Assembly (NCBI GenBank): GCA_034422355.1
Contig: DAOUJS010000066.1
Coordinates: 1-64,000, forward strand
Length of the DNA: 64,000 bases
Origin: CATOSP01 sp034422355
Lineage (GTDB): Bacteria > Chloroflexota > Dehalococcoidia > Lucifugimonadales > UBA3495
Direction of reading: 5' to 3'
The notes under the pieces were generated by a model. That model saw only the letters and a program-made list of their open reading frames with translations, was not told the DNA's origin and did no database searches. Every line of letters begins with the position of its first letter. The first letter of the stretch is position 1. Both the position numbers and the translations under genes were made by a program. Shown here piece by piece: positions 53,096 through 61,264 of the stretch.

Positions 53096-53635
53096 TTAGG
53101 TTGACGGCTGCTCCGATTCGAGTTGATCAATCCGCGCCAGCAGCAGTCCGCCCAGGTTTTGGAGCGGACCGTTCATAACGTTCGCCAACCGCTGCAAAGG
53201 GGCCTGCATTTGTCCCAGCAGCGACGCTACAAGCTGGGGCTGTGGAGGGAGTGTTGCCAAACGTTCCACCTGGTCCGGCGGAAGGGTATGGTCCGTTCCC
53301 AGCAGCGCCCCCCGGATAGCCAGGGCCGACCGGGTGGTGCGGATGTAGTCAGTCAACGTCCGCGCTACGATTTCGGGTTCCTCGTACCCGAAAGCCATGG
53401 CCGTTGGCCCCTCCACGATTTCCTTTGCATCCGGCCTTCCGGCGGCGTCACATGCCAGCTTCATCAGGTTGTTCTTGACAACCGTGAACTCTACCGAAGC
53501 GGATCGCATCCGTCTCCGCAGCTCCGTGACTTCGTTCACCGGCAACGCCGTGTAGTCCGTGGAAACCACTATGGAACACCGCTCCAGCTTGTCCTTGAGC
53601 TCGTTCACCCGGTCCACTTTCGCTTGTGTTGGCAA
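53096..53635 (-). CDS. rplJ: 50S ribosomal protein L10
   Basis: A 179-residue L10 that anchors L12 dimers to 23S rRNA. It begins MPTQAKVDRVNELKDKLERCSIVVSTDYTALPVNE, with KNNLMKLA and a C-terminal L12-binding helix rich in Leu and Gln. The TTG at 53635 gives the family N terminus and has GGGGGA 3-4 bases upstream; TTG 53647 is an alternative. A 200-base leader separates it from rplA, as in organisms where L10-L12 controls its own mRNA. Confidence 0.95.
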   Translation of the reverse strand: MPTQAKVDRVNELKDKLERCSIVVSTDYTALPVNEVTELRRRMRSASVEFTVVKNNLMKLACDAAGRPDAKEIVEGPTAMAFGYEEPEIVARTLTDYIRTTRSALAIRGALLGTDHTLPPDQVERLATLPPQPQLVASLLGQMQAPLQRLANVMNGPLQNLGGLLLARIDQLESEQPST

Positions 53636-53838
53636 CTTGTCCCCCAAAAATGAATCGTTCCCGCGCCACCCGTGATGACGCGAGAACGTCGCAAGAATTG
53701 CTTCCGGCTTCGGTCGCGCCTGGGCGGGTGGTCTTGACCTTTACTCCGGGATATCCCGGAACCCACCGTCTCGGGCGTGATTGGCAGCGTATTCGATTGT
53801 GCTGGAATTATACCAGACCTTGCGGAGTATATCCCACT
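53636..53838 (-). promoter_or_regulatory. rplJ-rplL promoter/leader region, candidate L10 autoregulatory leader
   Basis: A minus-strand interval with TATACT at 53831-53826, 19 bases after a TTGACC inside the rplA end (53856-53851), and a second TATAAT at 53812-53807. A perfect 16-base palindrome, TCCGGGATATCCCGGA, sits at 53745-53760. Placement and length match the L10 leader of other bacteria, but I did not fold it. Confidence 0.4.
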
Positions 53839-54561
53839 CTATTCGGGAGGGGTCAAATTTTGCAATCCCGTGAGGTCGACGGAGATACTGGGGCCCATCG
53901 AAGAGGTCATATAGGCCGACCTCAAGAACGCGCCTTTGACCGCTGCTGGTTTGTCACGCATGATCGAGTCCATCAGCGAAGCCAGGTTGCCAATCAATTG
54001 GTCGTTCTCGAAACTGACCTTGCCGATGGGGCAATGGATGATGGCAGTGCGGTCCGTGCGGTATTCCAGTCGGCCTGCCTTCGCCTCGCGGATAACCCTG
54101 GGCAGGTCCTGGGGCTGCACCATGGTTCCTGATCGGGGGTTCGGCATGAGACCTCGGCGGCCCAACACGCGGCCCAACCGCCCGATCTTGGGCATAACCT
54201 GGGGAACGGCCAAGCCGACGTCGAAATCGGCCCAACCGCCCTCTACTTGAGCGATCAGGTCATCCTCTCCTACGAAGTCAGCGCCCGCTTCCCTGGCGAT
54301 CTCAGCGGCCTCAGTGTCCGCAAATACCAGGACACGGACAGTCTTGCCCAGGCCGTGGGGCAGTGCCGCCACTCCGCGCACCATCTGGTCCGCGTGACGG
54401 GGGTCGGCCCCGGTGCGCAGGTGTAGCTCAACGGTCTCATCGAACTTGGCGGTTGAAAGCTCCTTGACCAGGCTGATGGCCTCTTCGGGCTGGTAAACGG
54501 CCTCGGGGTCCACCCTTTCGGCCACGGCGGCATAGCGCCTGCTGTGTTTAGGCACGGTCAA
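53839..54561 (-). CDS. rplA: 50S ribosomal protein L1
   Basis: A 240-residue L1 stalk protein. It has KHSRRYAAVAERVD at the N terminus, KTVRVLVFADTEAAEIAREAGADFVGEDDL, and MPNPRSGTM with the central LGRVLGRRGLMPNPRSGT. It overlaps the rplK stop by 4 bases (ATGA-type coupling). L1 also often represses its own operon by binding mRNA. Confidence 0.97.
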   Translation of the reverse strand: MTVPKHSRRYAAVAERVDPEAVYQPEEAISLVKELSTAKFDETVELHLRTGADPRHADQMVRGVAALPHGLGKTVRVLVFADTEAAEIAREAGADFVGEDDLIAQVEGGWADFDVGLAVPQVMPKIGRLGRVLGRRGLMPNPRSGTMVQPQDLPRVIREAKAGRLEYRTDRTAIIHCPIGKVSFENDQLIGNLASLMDSIMRDKPAAVKGAFLRSAYMTSSMGPSISVDLTGLQNLTPPE

Positions 54562-54986
54562 TCTCCAACTACTTCAATGCCCATGCTCCGCGCGGTGCCC
54601 TCGATGATGTTCATCGCTTCCTCCACCGAGGGGGCGTTGAGGTCGGCAAGTTTCAGCTCCGCGATCTCCCGCAAGGCCTGGCGCTCCACGGTGCCCACGT
54701 TTCCTCGACCTGGATCGGTGGCGCCTTTCTCCACCGACGCAGCTTTTCTCAGCAGGTCAGATGCTGGAGGGGTACGAGTTACGAAGGTAAACGACCGGTC
54801 CTCGAACACCGAGATATGCACCGGGATTATGGTCCCGGCCTGTTCGGCGGTGCGGGCGTTGTATTCCTTGACGAAGCTCATGATGTTGACCCCGTGCTGG
54901 CCCAATGCCGGGCCCACGGGGGGAGCGGGGGTCGCCTTCCCCGCGTCCAATTGCAGCTTGATGATCGCCCTTAGCTTCTTTGCCAC
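54558..54986 (-). CDS. rplK: 50S ribosomal protein L11
   Basis: A 142-residue L11 of the GTPase-associated centre, target region of thiopeptides. Residues KLQLDAGKATPAPPVGPALGQHGVN form the conserved proline-rich N-terminal domain. TPPASDLLRKA and the C-terminal GTARSMGIEV bind 23S rRNA. It lies 10 bases after nusG. Confidence 0.97.
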   Translation of the reverse strand: MAKKLRAIIKLQLDAGKATPAPPVGPALGQHGVNIMSFVKEYNARTAEQAGTIIPVHISVFEDRSFTFVTRTPPASDLLRKAASVEKGATDPGRGNVGTVERQALREIAELKLADLNAPSVEEAMNIIEGTARSMGIEVVGD

Positions 54987-54995
54987 TGGCGGCTC

Positions 54996-55571
54996 CTAGA
55001 TCCTTTCCACTTGCAAGAAGTCCAGTTCCACGGGGGTCTCCCGGCCAAAGAAGGAGACCAGCACTCGGACCTTCCCCTTGGCGTCGTCGACGTCGCTGAC
55101 GGCGCCAATAAAGTCCACAAATGGGCCTTCGGTTATCCGGACAGTCTCGCCGGTGGCCAGTCCTATCCTGATACGGGCCGGCCCGGCTTCCACCTGGCGG
55201 AGAATGTCCTGAATCTGCCTGTCCTCGAGCGGCACAGGCTTCGGTCGGCTGTCCGACTCGTCCTCGCTGGAGACGAATCCGGTTACCCCCGGCGTATTGC
55301 GCACGGCATACCAGCTTTCGTCGTCCATAGTCATCTCGACCAGGATGTAGCCGGGGAACAGCTTGCGCTTCTCGGACCGGCGCTTTCCGTCCTTGAAGAT
55401 CACTTCGTCTTCAGTGGGCACCAGCACCTGGAAGATCCGGTCCTGCATGTCAAGGCTCTGGACGCGCAGGTCGAGATTGCGCTTGACCAGGTCTTCCTGT
55501 CCCGAATAGGTGTGTACGATATACCAGCGGCGGGACTCGTCCTCGATCTCCAACTGTCGTTCAATAGTCAT
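54996..55571 (-). CDS. nusG: Transcription termination/antitermination protein NusG
   Basis: A 191-residue NusG coupling RNA polymerase to ribosome or Rho. The NGN domain has RRWYIVHTYSGQEDLVKRNL, KLFPGYILVEMTMDDESWYAVRNTPGVTGFV. The KOW domain carries GETVRITEGPFVDFIGAVSDVD and ends PVELDFLQVERI. I start at ATG 55571, with AAGGACG upstream; the frame stays open upstream through the secE junction but has no domain there. Confidence 0.97.
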   Translation of the reverse strand: MTIERQLEIEDESRRWYIVHTYSGQEDLVKRNLDLRVQSLDMQDRIFQVLVPTEDEVIFKDGKRRSEKRKLFPGYILVEMTMDDESWYAVRNTPGVTGFVSSEDESDSRPKPVPLEDRQIQDILRQVEAGPARIRIGLATGETVRITEGPFVDFIGAVSDVDDAKGKVRVLVSFFGRETPVELDFLQVERI

Positions 55572-55638
55572 AGTCGTCCTTCCCAAACCCTGGGCTTCGG
55601 CCCTCCGCGGAGAGTGCTGCCCGAGGCGTCCGGGATGT

Positions 55639-55875
55639 TTAGAGCACGAAACGGCTGAAGGTCTGGCTGAACAACTGGTCCAGGCCACCCAGGAAGAAGG
55701 CGGCGACCACTGACAGAGCGATGACCACCATAGTCAATCGCGCTGTCTCCTCCCGGCTGGGCCAGACCGCCTTGCTCAACTCAGAAACCGTTTCCTGCAA
55801 AAACGAGATTGGGCCGACCCGCCCCGTGACCCTGGGCGCCGCAGGCCGGGACCCGCGGGTTGAAACCCTGGCCAT
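55639..55875 (-). CDS. secE: Protein translocase subunit SecE
   Basis: A 78-residue short-form SecE, the clamp of the SecYEG channel. It has an amphipathic surface helix (FLQETVSELSKAVWPSREE) and one transmembrane helix (about 47-68, LTMVVIALSVVAAFFLGGL). It lies between rpmG (4 bases upstream) and nusG, the classical position. Confidence 0.93.
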   Translation of the reverse strand: MARVSTRGSRPAAPRVTGRVGPISFLQETVSELSKAVWPSREETARLTMVVIALSVVAAFFLGGLDQLFSQTFSRFVL

Positions 55876-55879
55876 AGCG

Positions 55880-56050
55880 CTACCTCACCTCGCGGTGAGT
55901 CTTGTGGCCCCGGCAGCGCGGGCAATACTTGCGCAGTTCGATCCGCTGGGGATCGTTGCGCCGGTTCTTCACGCTGGTGTAGTTGCGCTCGCGGCAGTCG
56001 CCGCACTGCATGGTGATGATCTGACGGATGTCCGCTGTCTTTCTTGCCAT
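55880..56050 (-). CDS. rpmG: 50S ribosomal protein L33 (zinc form)
   Basis: A 56-residue protein I translated from the minus strand between tuf and secE. It reads MARKTADIRQIITMQC and contains zinc cysteine pairs CGDC (16-19) and CPRC (43-46), with the family's NRRNDPQRIELRKYCPRC segment. The stop is TAG at 55882-55880. It is separated by 3 bases from the tuf stop and 4 from secE, so all belong to one operon. Confidence 0.93.
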   Translation of the reverse strand: MARKTADIRQIITMQCGDCRERNYTSVKNRRNDPQRIELRKYCPRCRGHKTHREVR

Positions 56051-56053
56051 CTT

Positions 56054-57238
56054 CTAATCCAACACTTTGGTGATTACGCCAGAACCGACGGTCCGCCCGC
56101 CTTCCCGGATTGCGAAGCGCATCTGCTCCTCGATAGGGACAGGAGTGATCAGCGAGATAGTCATGGTCACGTTGTCTCCGGGCATGACCATTTCCACGCC
56201 ATCGGGCAGGACCACTTCCCCGGTGATGTCGCTGGTACGGATGTAAAACTGGGGCTTGTACCCGGTGAAGAAGGGGGTGTGCCGCCCGCCCTCCTCCCGG
56301 CTCAACACGTAGACCTCAGCCTCTGCACGGGTGTAGGGGCGCATGGACCCCGGCTTCACCAGCACCTGGCCGCGCTCCACTTCGTCCCGGTCCACGCCGC
56401 GCAGCAGGACGCCGACCGCGTCCCCGGCTTCGGTTATGTCCAGAGTCTTGTGGAACATCTCCAGGCCGGTGGCCACCGTCTCGCGGACGTCGCCGAACCG
56501 GATGATCTCAACAGGCTCGCCCTGCTTTAGCTGGCCGCGCTCGACGCGGCCGGTCACAACCGTGCCCCTGCCCTTGATTCCGAAAACGTCCTCGATGGGC
56601 ATCAGGAACGGTCGGTCTGTGATCCTCTGGGGCACGGGGATGTAGTCGTCGAGGGCGCTCATCAATTCCATGACGCTCTCTTCGTACTCGTCCTCACCCT
56701 CTAGGGCCTTGAGGCCGCTGACCCGGACGATGGGAGTGTCATCCCCGGGGAAGCCGTAGGCATTCAGGAGGTCGCGGACCTCCAGTTCCACCAGCTCCAG
56801 CAGCTCTTCATCGTCCATCATGTCCACCTTGTTCAAGGCCACCACGATCCGGGGGACCTCCACTTGGCGGGCCAACAGGATGTGCTCCCGGGTCTGGGGC
56901 ATGGGGCCGTCGGGAGCGCTGACCACGAGGATTGCGCCATCCATCTGGGCGGCGCCGGTAATCATGTTCTTGATGTAGTCGGCGTGACCGGGGCAGTCCA
57001 CGTGGGCATAGTGGCGAGTTTCCGTCTCATACTCCACGTGGGCGATGGCGATGGTGAGACCGCGGGTCTTCTCTTCAGGAGCGTTGTCGATGCTCTCCAG
57101 GGAACGCATCTCAGACAGCCCCCTCTTGGCCAGCACATTGGTAATGGCTGCGGTCAGGGTCGTCTTGCCATGGTCCACGTGGCCGATGGTTCCCACGTTG
57201 ACGTGGGGTTTGGACCGGTCGAATCGCTGCTTGGCCAT
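56054..57238 (-). CDS. tuf: Elongation factor Tu
   Basis: A 394-residue GTPase delivering aminoacyl-tRNA to the ribosome. It shows GHVDHGKTTLTAAIT (P-loop), the DCPGHADY switch region, NKVDMMDD (G4), a middle domain around GRGTVVTGRVERG and domain 3 near its end. A TAAGGAG-type site precedes the ATG. It is the first protein gene of the operon, immediately after three tRNA genes. Confidence 0.98.
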   Translation of the reverse strand: MAKQRFDRSKPHVNVGTIGHVDHGKTTLTAAITNVLAKRGLSEMRSLESIDNAPEEKTRGLTIAIAHVEYETETRHYAHVDCPGHADYIKNMITGAAQMDGAILVVSAPDGPMPQTREHILLARQVEVPRIVVALNKVDMMDDEELLELVELEVRDLLNAYGFPGDDTPIVRVSGLKALEGEDEYEESVMELMSALDDYIPVPQRITDRPFLMPIEDVFGIKGRGTVVTGRVERGQLKQGEPVEIIRFGDVRETVATGLEMFHKTLDITEAGDAVGVLLRGVDRDEVERGQVLVKPGSMRPYTRAEAEVYVLSREEGGRHTPFFTGYKPQFYIRTSDITGEVVLPDGVEMVMPGDNVTMTISLITPVPIEEQMRFAIREGGRTVGSGVITKVLD

Positions 57239-57288
57239 CTTGGGTTTCTTCTCCTTAGATTTGTACTGGAACCCGGACCTGGTTTGGA

Positions 57289-57363
57289 TGGAGCCCAGAG
57301 GCGGGATTGAACCGCCGACCCCGTTCTTACCAAGAACGTGCTCTACCGCTGAGCTATCTGGGC
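57289..57363 (-). tRNA. tRNA-Thr (anticodon GGU)
   Basis: The minus strand folds as a complete cloverleaf: 7-base acceptor stem GCCCAGA/TCTGGGC, D arm GCTC..GAGC, anticodon stem CGTTC/GAACG with loop TTGGTAA (anticodon GGT), and T arm GGCGG TTCAATC CCGCC. Discriminator T is at 57292 and CCA is encoded (57291-57289). Confidence 0.95.
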
Positions 57364-57406
57364 CTGTTCGCGCTTGGGTCCCTTTGCCTGGTCCTGATTT
57401 TATATA

Positions 57407-57494
57407 TGGTGGAGGGGGCAGGATTCGAACCTGCGAAGCCCTTCCGGACGCCAGATTTACAGTCTGGTGGCTTTAACCACTCACCCACCCCTCC
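57407..57494 (-). tRNA. tRNA-Tyr (anticodon GUA)
   Basis: A class II tRNA with a long variable arm. Acceptor stem GGAGGGG/CCCCTCC, anticodon loop CTGTAAA (anticodon GTA), T arm GCAGG TTCGAAT CCTGC; discriminator A at 57410 and encoded CCA. Confidence 0.95.
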
Positions 57495-57556
57495 ATTTTG
57501 ACCTGGGTCTCGGCCCTCCGCCACGTTTGGCGGGGCCGTTCTCCTATCCTCTGGAG

Positions 57557-57628
57557 AGCCCCAGAGGGGATTCGAACCCCTAACCTGTCGATTACAAGTC
57601 GACTGCGCTACCGTTGCGCCACCGGGGC
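57557..57628 (-). tRNA. tRNA-Thr (anticodon UGU)
   Basis: Acceptor stem GCCCCGG/CTGGGGC (one G-U pair), D arm GCGC..GCGC, anticodon stem GTCGA with loop CTTGTAA (anticodon TGT), T arm AGGGG TTCGAAT CCCCT. CCA is not encoded, unlike in its two neighbours. Confidence 0.94.
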
Positions 57629-57710
57629 GGAAATAACCCTGGTCGGCAGGCATACTTCAAGATGGTCCCCTTGCTGAGACCATCTCTCTGGATGCGCCTG
57701 CGTCCTTGAA

Positions 57711-57739
57711 ATTATAGAGACTAAGGAAAGTGAAGTCAA
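57711..57739 (-). promoter_or_regulatory. Main promoter of the tRNA-tuf-secE-nusG-rpl supercluster
   Basis: Minus-strand TTGACT (57739-57734), 17-base spacer, perfect TATAAT (57716-57711), 83 bases before the first tRNA. The closest match to the sigma-70 consensus in the window. Confidence 0.75.
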
Positions 57740-58143
57740 TCGCAGCCTGGTGGCCGGACAGGGCTTTTCAAAGCCACACTTGGTGCGCAGGCCCCTCGCC
57801 CGCACCCAACCAACTGGCATTCCCTCAAAGCCCGTTCCCGTGAAAACGGAGAGGGGAACGGGAATCCGCATTCCCAACTTCGAGTCTGCACTCAAATACC
57901 AGAGCGGACGGCAAGAGCTGAATAACCTTGCGGTCGTCCTCCCATATTTGCGCAGGGATTGACAGCGTAGCGATGTATATGCCATATTCGCCGCTAATAT
58001 TCAATATGACGTATGTCATCAACGTTGAGAACACGATAAATGCTTAAAATCGTCAGATATGTGGACGTTTGAGTTAGCAAGTTGGTTCTCATGAATCGTT
58101 GACATGTAGACGAAATCAACAACTATATGTTCGGAGGTATTCC
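57740..58143. other. Intergenic regulatory region between translation cluster and ABC importer
   Basis: About 400 bases with no supportable gene. It contains a perfect 9-base inverted repeat, CCCGTTCCC (57831-57839) and GGGAACGGG (57854-57862). An A+T-rich stretch holds CATATT/AATATG arms (57983-57988, 58003-58008) and a dyad ATGAC-GTAT-GTCAT (58006-58019). A TTGACA (58099-58104) sits before a weak -10 near 58122-58128. These could be operator and promoter elements for the importer. Confidence 0.4.
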
Positions 58144-60006
58144 GTGACTCGATTGAAATGGTTGCTACTCCCGTCAATAATCGCACTGGTCTTTGTGCTG
58201 GCCTGCGGAGGCGCCGCTGAAGCGCCGCCGGCGGCGCCGACAACTGCCGCAATGTCCGAGGCAGCGCCAACCAAGGCGATGGAAGCCGCCCCCGCGACTA
58301 CTGCGGCTATGGCTGCCCCGACACAGGCGCCCGAGGCGACCCAGACCGCCGAGGAACTGAAGGTCCCGTTTACCGTGGTGCCCCAGGCCCAGCCAACCGC
58401 GGCCCCGGAAGCCATGTCGGACAGGCCGCCGATAGTGCCGCCCAGGGCCCAACGCTCCGAAGCCCAATACGGCGGCACCATGAAGATCGGCTACTTCCGC
58501 AAGGCCGCGAACATGGACGGCATCAGGAGCAGCGGCAGCTTCGACCGGATATACCTTCATCTTTCCAACGAGTACATGATAACCCTGGACCGGGAAGCCA
58601 AGTACGACCCCAAGGAGTCGCTGGCCTACGCCTTCGAGATACTGGATGACGGGCTTCGCGTCCGCTTCCACATCCGAGAGGGAATCCAGTTCCATCGCGG
58701 CGCGGGCGAGCTGAAAGCCAATGACGTGGCCTTCAGCCTGAACCGTGTCCGCGACCCGGACTCCGGCGAGGGCGGTCAGAAGTTCTGGGCCGGAGTGAAG
58801 AATGCCCAAGCGGTGGACGACTACACGATGGACCTGCATCTGCACCAGTTCGACGGTCTCATCATTGCCAAGCACCTCTTCACCTACACCGACTACATCC
58901 ACTCCGAAAGCTACTGGAACCAGGTGGGCGCCGACGAGCACGTCAGCCTGCCCGCTGCCACCGGCCCCTTCGTGGTCGATTCGTGGGACCCCGGAGTCGG
59001 GATCAACCTGAGCAAGCACCAGGACTACTGGAAGGAAGGTCGCCCCTACGCCGACGCTGCGGAGATGCGGGTCATCACCGAGACCCGGACCCGCCTGGCA
59101 GCCCTCCAGACCGGCGCATTGAACGTGGCCTGGCTCCAGGCCGAGATGGTCCCGGCAGCCAAGGACGACCCCGACATTCGGGTATGGTCCAGGCCGGGAG
59201 TAGGCTGGGACGGCTGGTACTGGTCCACCGGGCTTCCCCCTTACGACGACATCCGCATCAGGACGGCCCAGATCAAGGCCGTTGATCGCAAGGCTGTCAA
59301 CAACTCCATCTACCTTAACACCATGAATAACCACAACGCCTTTGCCTACGATCCCGCCTCCTCGCCCTTCGGGGTAGACCTCACCGACCTCTGGGAAGGC
59401 AAGATGAAGTACGATCCCCCGGCGGCCAGGGCGTTGGTGGAAGAATACGCCGCTGAGAAGGGCCTCTCCCTGCCTCTGACCATCAAGGGCGTCTGCGAGA
59501 GAAGGCCCGACCGGCAGCAGTATTGCGAGTTCCTGCAGGCCGCCTGGGCTGAAGTAGGGCTGAAGTTCGAGTTCGACATCGTGCCCGCCGCCGCCGACCG
59601 GGGCCGCGTGATGCTGGAGTGTCAGACCCATGTCACCCAGACTGGCTCCACCATGAATCCTCTCGGCACGTCGCTGGAGGCTCTGGCATCCTGGCACACC
59701 AACAACTTCGCCGCGAACACATGCAAAGACAAGGGACATGGCCACGGACCCGAAAACCAGGCCATCCAGGACGCTCTGGACGCCGAGTTCCTGAAGGCCC
59801 AGGCCACTACCGACCCGGACGAGCAGGCCGAAGCCTACAAAAACGCCCAGAGAATCGCGTTGGAAAACGCCTGGATTTACAACCCGTCCATGCACAGGGT
59901 CAACTATATGGGCTGCCATATCCCCACCACCGGCGGATGTGACGAGAATCCTTTCTGGGCCCACGGCTTTTGGCACAGCCAGGACTTCTGGGTGAAACAG
60001 AACTAG
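58144..60006 (+). CDS. Peptide/nickel-type ABC transporter solute-binding lipoprotein
   Basis: A 620-residue SBP_bac_5 (cluster C) binding protein. GTG 58144 has GGAGGT 5 bases upstream. A lipoprotein signal, RLKWLLLPSIIALVFVLAC, puts the lipidated Cys at 21. Residues 22-115 form a long Ala/Pro/Thr/Glu-rich tether. The binding domain follows, with the family's RFHIREGIQFHRGAGELKANDVAFSLNRV and AATGPFVVDSWDPG. It would capture peptides or similar solutes outside the membrane and hand them to the two permeases downstream. Confidence 0.93.
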   Translation: MTRLKWLLLPSIIALVFVLACGGAAEAPPAAPTTAAMSEAAPTKAMEAAPATTAAMAAPTQAPEATQTAEELKVPFTVVPQAQPTAAPEAMSDRPPIVPPRAQRSEAQYGGTMKIGYFRKAANMDGIRSSGSFDRIYLHLSNEYMITLDREAKYDPKESLAYAFEILDDGLRVRFHIREGIQFHRGAGELKANDVAFSLNRVRDPDSGEGGQKFWAGVKNAQAVDDYTMDLHLHQFDGLIIAKHLFTYTDYIHSESYWNQVGADEHVSLPAATGPFVVDSWDPGVGINLSKHQDYWKEGRPYADAAEMRVITETRTRLAALQTGALNVAWLQAEMVPAAKDDPDIRVWSRPGVGWDGWYWSTGLPPYDDIRIRTAQIKAVDRKAVNNSIYLNTMNNHNAFAYDPASSPFGVDLTDLWEGKMKYDPPAARALVEEYAAEKGLSLPLTIKGVCERRPDRQQYCEFLQAAWAEVGLKFEFDIVPAAADRGRVMLECQTHVTQTGSTMNPLGTSLEALASWHTNNFAANTCKDKGHGHGPENQAIQDALDAEFLKAQATTDPDEQAEAYKNAQRIALENAWIYNPSMHRVNYMGCHIPTTGGCDENPFWAHGFWHSQDFWVKQN

Positions 60007-60199
60007 AGAAACCATCCCGGAAGTGTGATAGACCCGGCTCGATAACCGCCGTCGCCAACCCCCACAGGCGGACAGGGGCGACGGCGTCATCATCCGGTAG
60101 ACGAACTACCAGCGCCGCACAAGTCTCGGGGGACGGATCCAAGATGTGCGCACCGGCCCCCCACCAGGTATGGGGCGACGTTCTCAGAGGGATTCAGAT

Positions 60200-61162
60200 A
60201 TGAAAACATACCTGGTCCGGCGTACCCTAAACTTGATCCCGACGTTGATCATCGTGAGCATGATAGTGTTTGCGATGATCCGCATTCTGCCCGGCGACCC
60301 GGTATATACCTTGGCGGCCACCGAAGAGTCCGAGGGTACCGAGATCGACCCGGAACTGTACGCCCGGCTCCTGGAAGAGTACGACTTGGACAAGCCAATC
60401 GTCGTCCAGTACGGGCTGTGGGTATGGGGAGTATTCCAGGGTGACTGGGGTTCCTCTCTATTCAGCCGCCAGGCCGTCCTGCCTCAGATCCTGCCGCGCC
60501 TGGGCTTCACCCTGCAACTGGCGTTTCTCTCCTGGATTTTCGGAATCTTGATGGGCGTATCCCTTGGCATTGTCTCCGCTCTCAAGCGCAACACGACCCC
60601 GGACATTGCCGCGACTACATTCGCCATGATGGGGGTAGCTCTGCCCAACTTCTGGCTTGGACTGGTGCTGATCGTCGTGTTCGGCGTCTGGCTGGGCTGG
60701 CTCCCCATCTTCGGCTACGTCAGCATAGTGGATGACCCCTGGGGGTGGTTCCTGCGGATGGTCATGCCCGTGATAACCCTCGGCACCGCGCTGTCCGCTA
60801 CCCTCATGCGCCAGACCCGCTCCGCCATGCTTGAGGTGCTGGAAGAAGACTACATCCGCACCGCTCGCTCCAAGGGTCTCCAGGAGCGGAGCGTCATTGG
60901 AGTTCATGCGCTCAAGAACGCGCTGCTCCCTGTGGTGACCGTCACCAGTTTGCAGCTTGGCGGCTTGATCGGGGGCACGCTCATCACCGAGTCTGTATTC
61001 GCCCTCCCCGGTGTGGGCAAGTTCATCCTTGATGCGATCATTGAGCAGGACTACCAGGTCTTTCAGATGGGTATGCTGGTCATAGTCCTGGGGGTAGTAT
61101 TCGCCAACTTCCTGGCGGACATTTTGTATGCGTACTTGGACCCCAGAATACGGTACGAATAG
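60200..61162 (+). CDS. ABC transporter permease, DppB/OppB type
   Basis: A 320-residue inner-membrane permease. It has the LVRRTLNLIPTLIIVSMIVF first helix, the conserved FxGDPV-like ILPGDPVYTL segment, and the EAA loop LEVLEEDYIRTARSKGLQERSVIGVHALKNALLPV that contacts the ATPase. There are about six transmembrane helices. ATG 60200 is preferred over GTG-type starts upstream. 193 bases follow the binding protein. Confidence 0.93.
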   Translation: MKTYLVRRTLNLIPTLIIVSMIVFAMIRILPGDPVYTLAATEESEGTEIDPELYARLLEEYDLDKPIVVQYGLWVWGVFQGDWGSSLFSRQAVLPQILPRLGFTLQLAFLSWIFGILMGVSLGIVSALKRNTTPDIAATTFAMMGVALPNFWLGLVLIVVFGVWLGWLPIFGYVSIVDDPWGWFLRMVMPVITLGTALSATLMRQTRSAMLEVLEEDYIRTARSKGLQERSVIGVHALKNALLPVVTVTSLQLGGLIGGTLITESVFALPGVGKFILDAIIEQDYQVFQMGMLVIVLGVVFANFLADILYAYLDPRIRYE

Positions 61163-61182
61163 CAGTCCCCGCCCTAACACCG

Positions 61183-61209
61183 TCATTCCCGCTTTCGCGG
61201 GAATCCACG
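61183..61209. repeat. REP-like palindrome
   Basis: ATTCCCGC (61185-61192), loop TTTC, GCGGGAAT (61197-61204), flanked by TC and CCA. The stem is a perfect 8 bp. Related copies lie at 62801-62844. This palindrome type is widespread in bacterial intergenic spaces. Confidence 0.75.
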
Positions 61210-61264
61210 ATGCCCTGCGGATGGTGGGACTTGTAGACACTCCCCGGTTGGCAGGAGGATGCAA

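Noticed and set aside
57750..57962. 70-codon plus-strand frame in the importer upstream region
   Set aside because: It spans an inverted repeat, has no ribosome-binding site and no recognisable protein pattern.
58174..60093. 639-codon open frame on the minus strand opposite the solute-binding protein
   Set aside because: The plus frame has a lipoprotein signal, ribosome-binding site and family motifs; the minus frame is low-complexity Gly/Val-rich shadow sequence.
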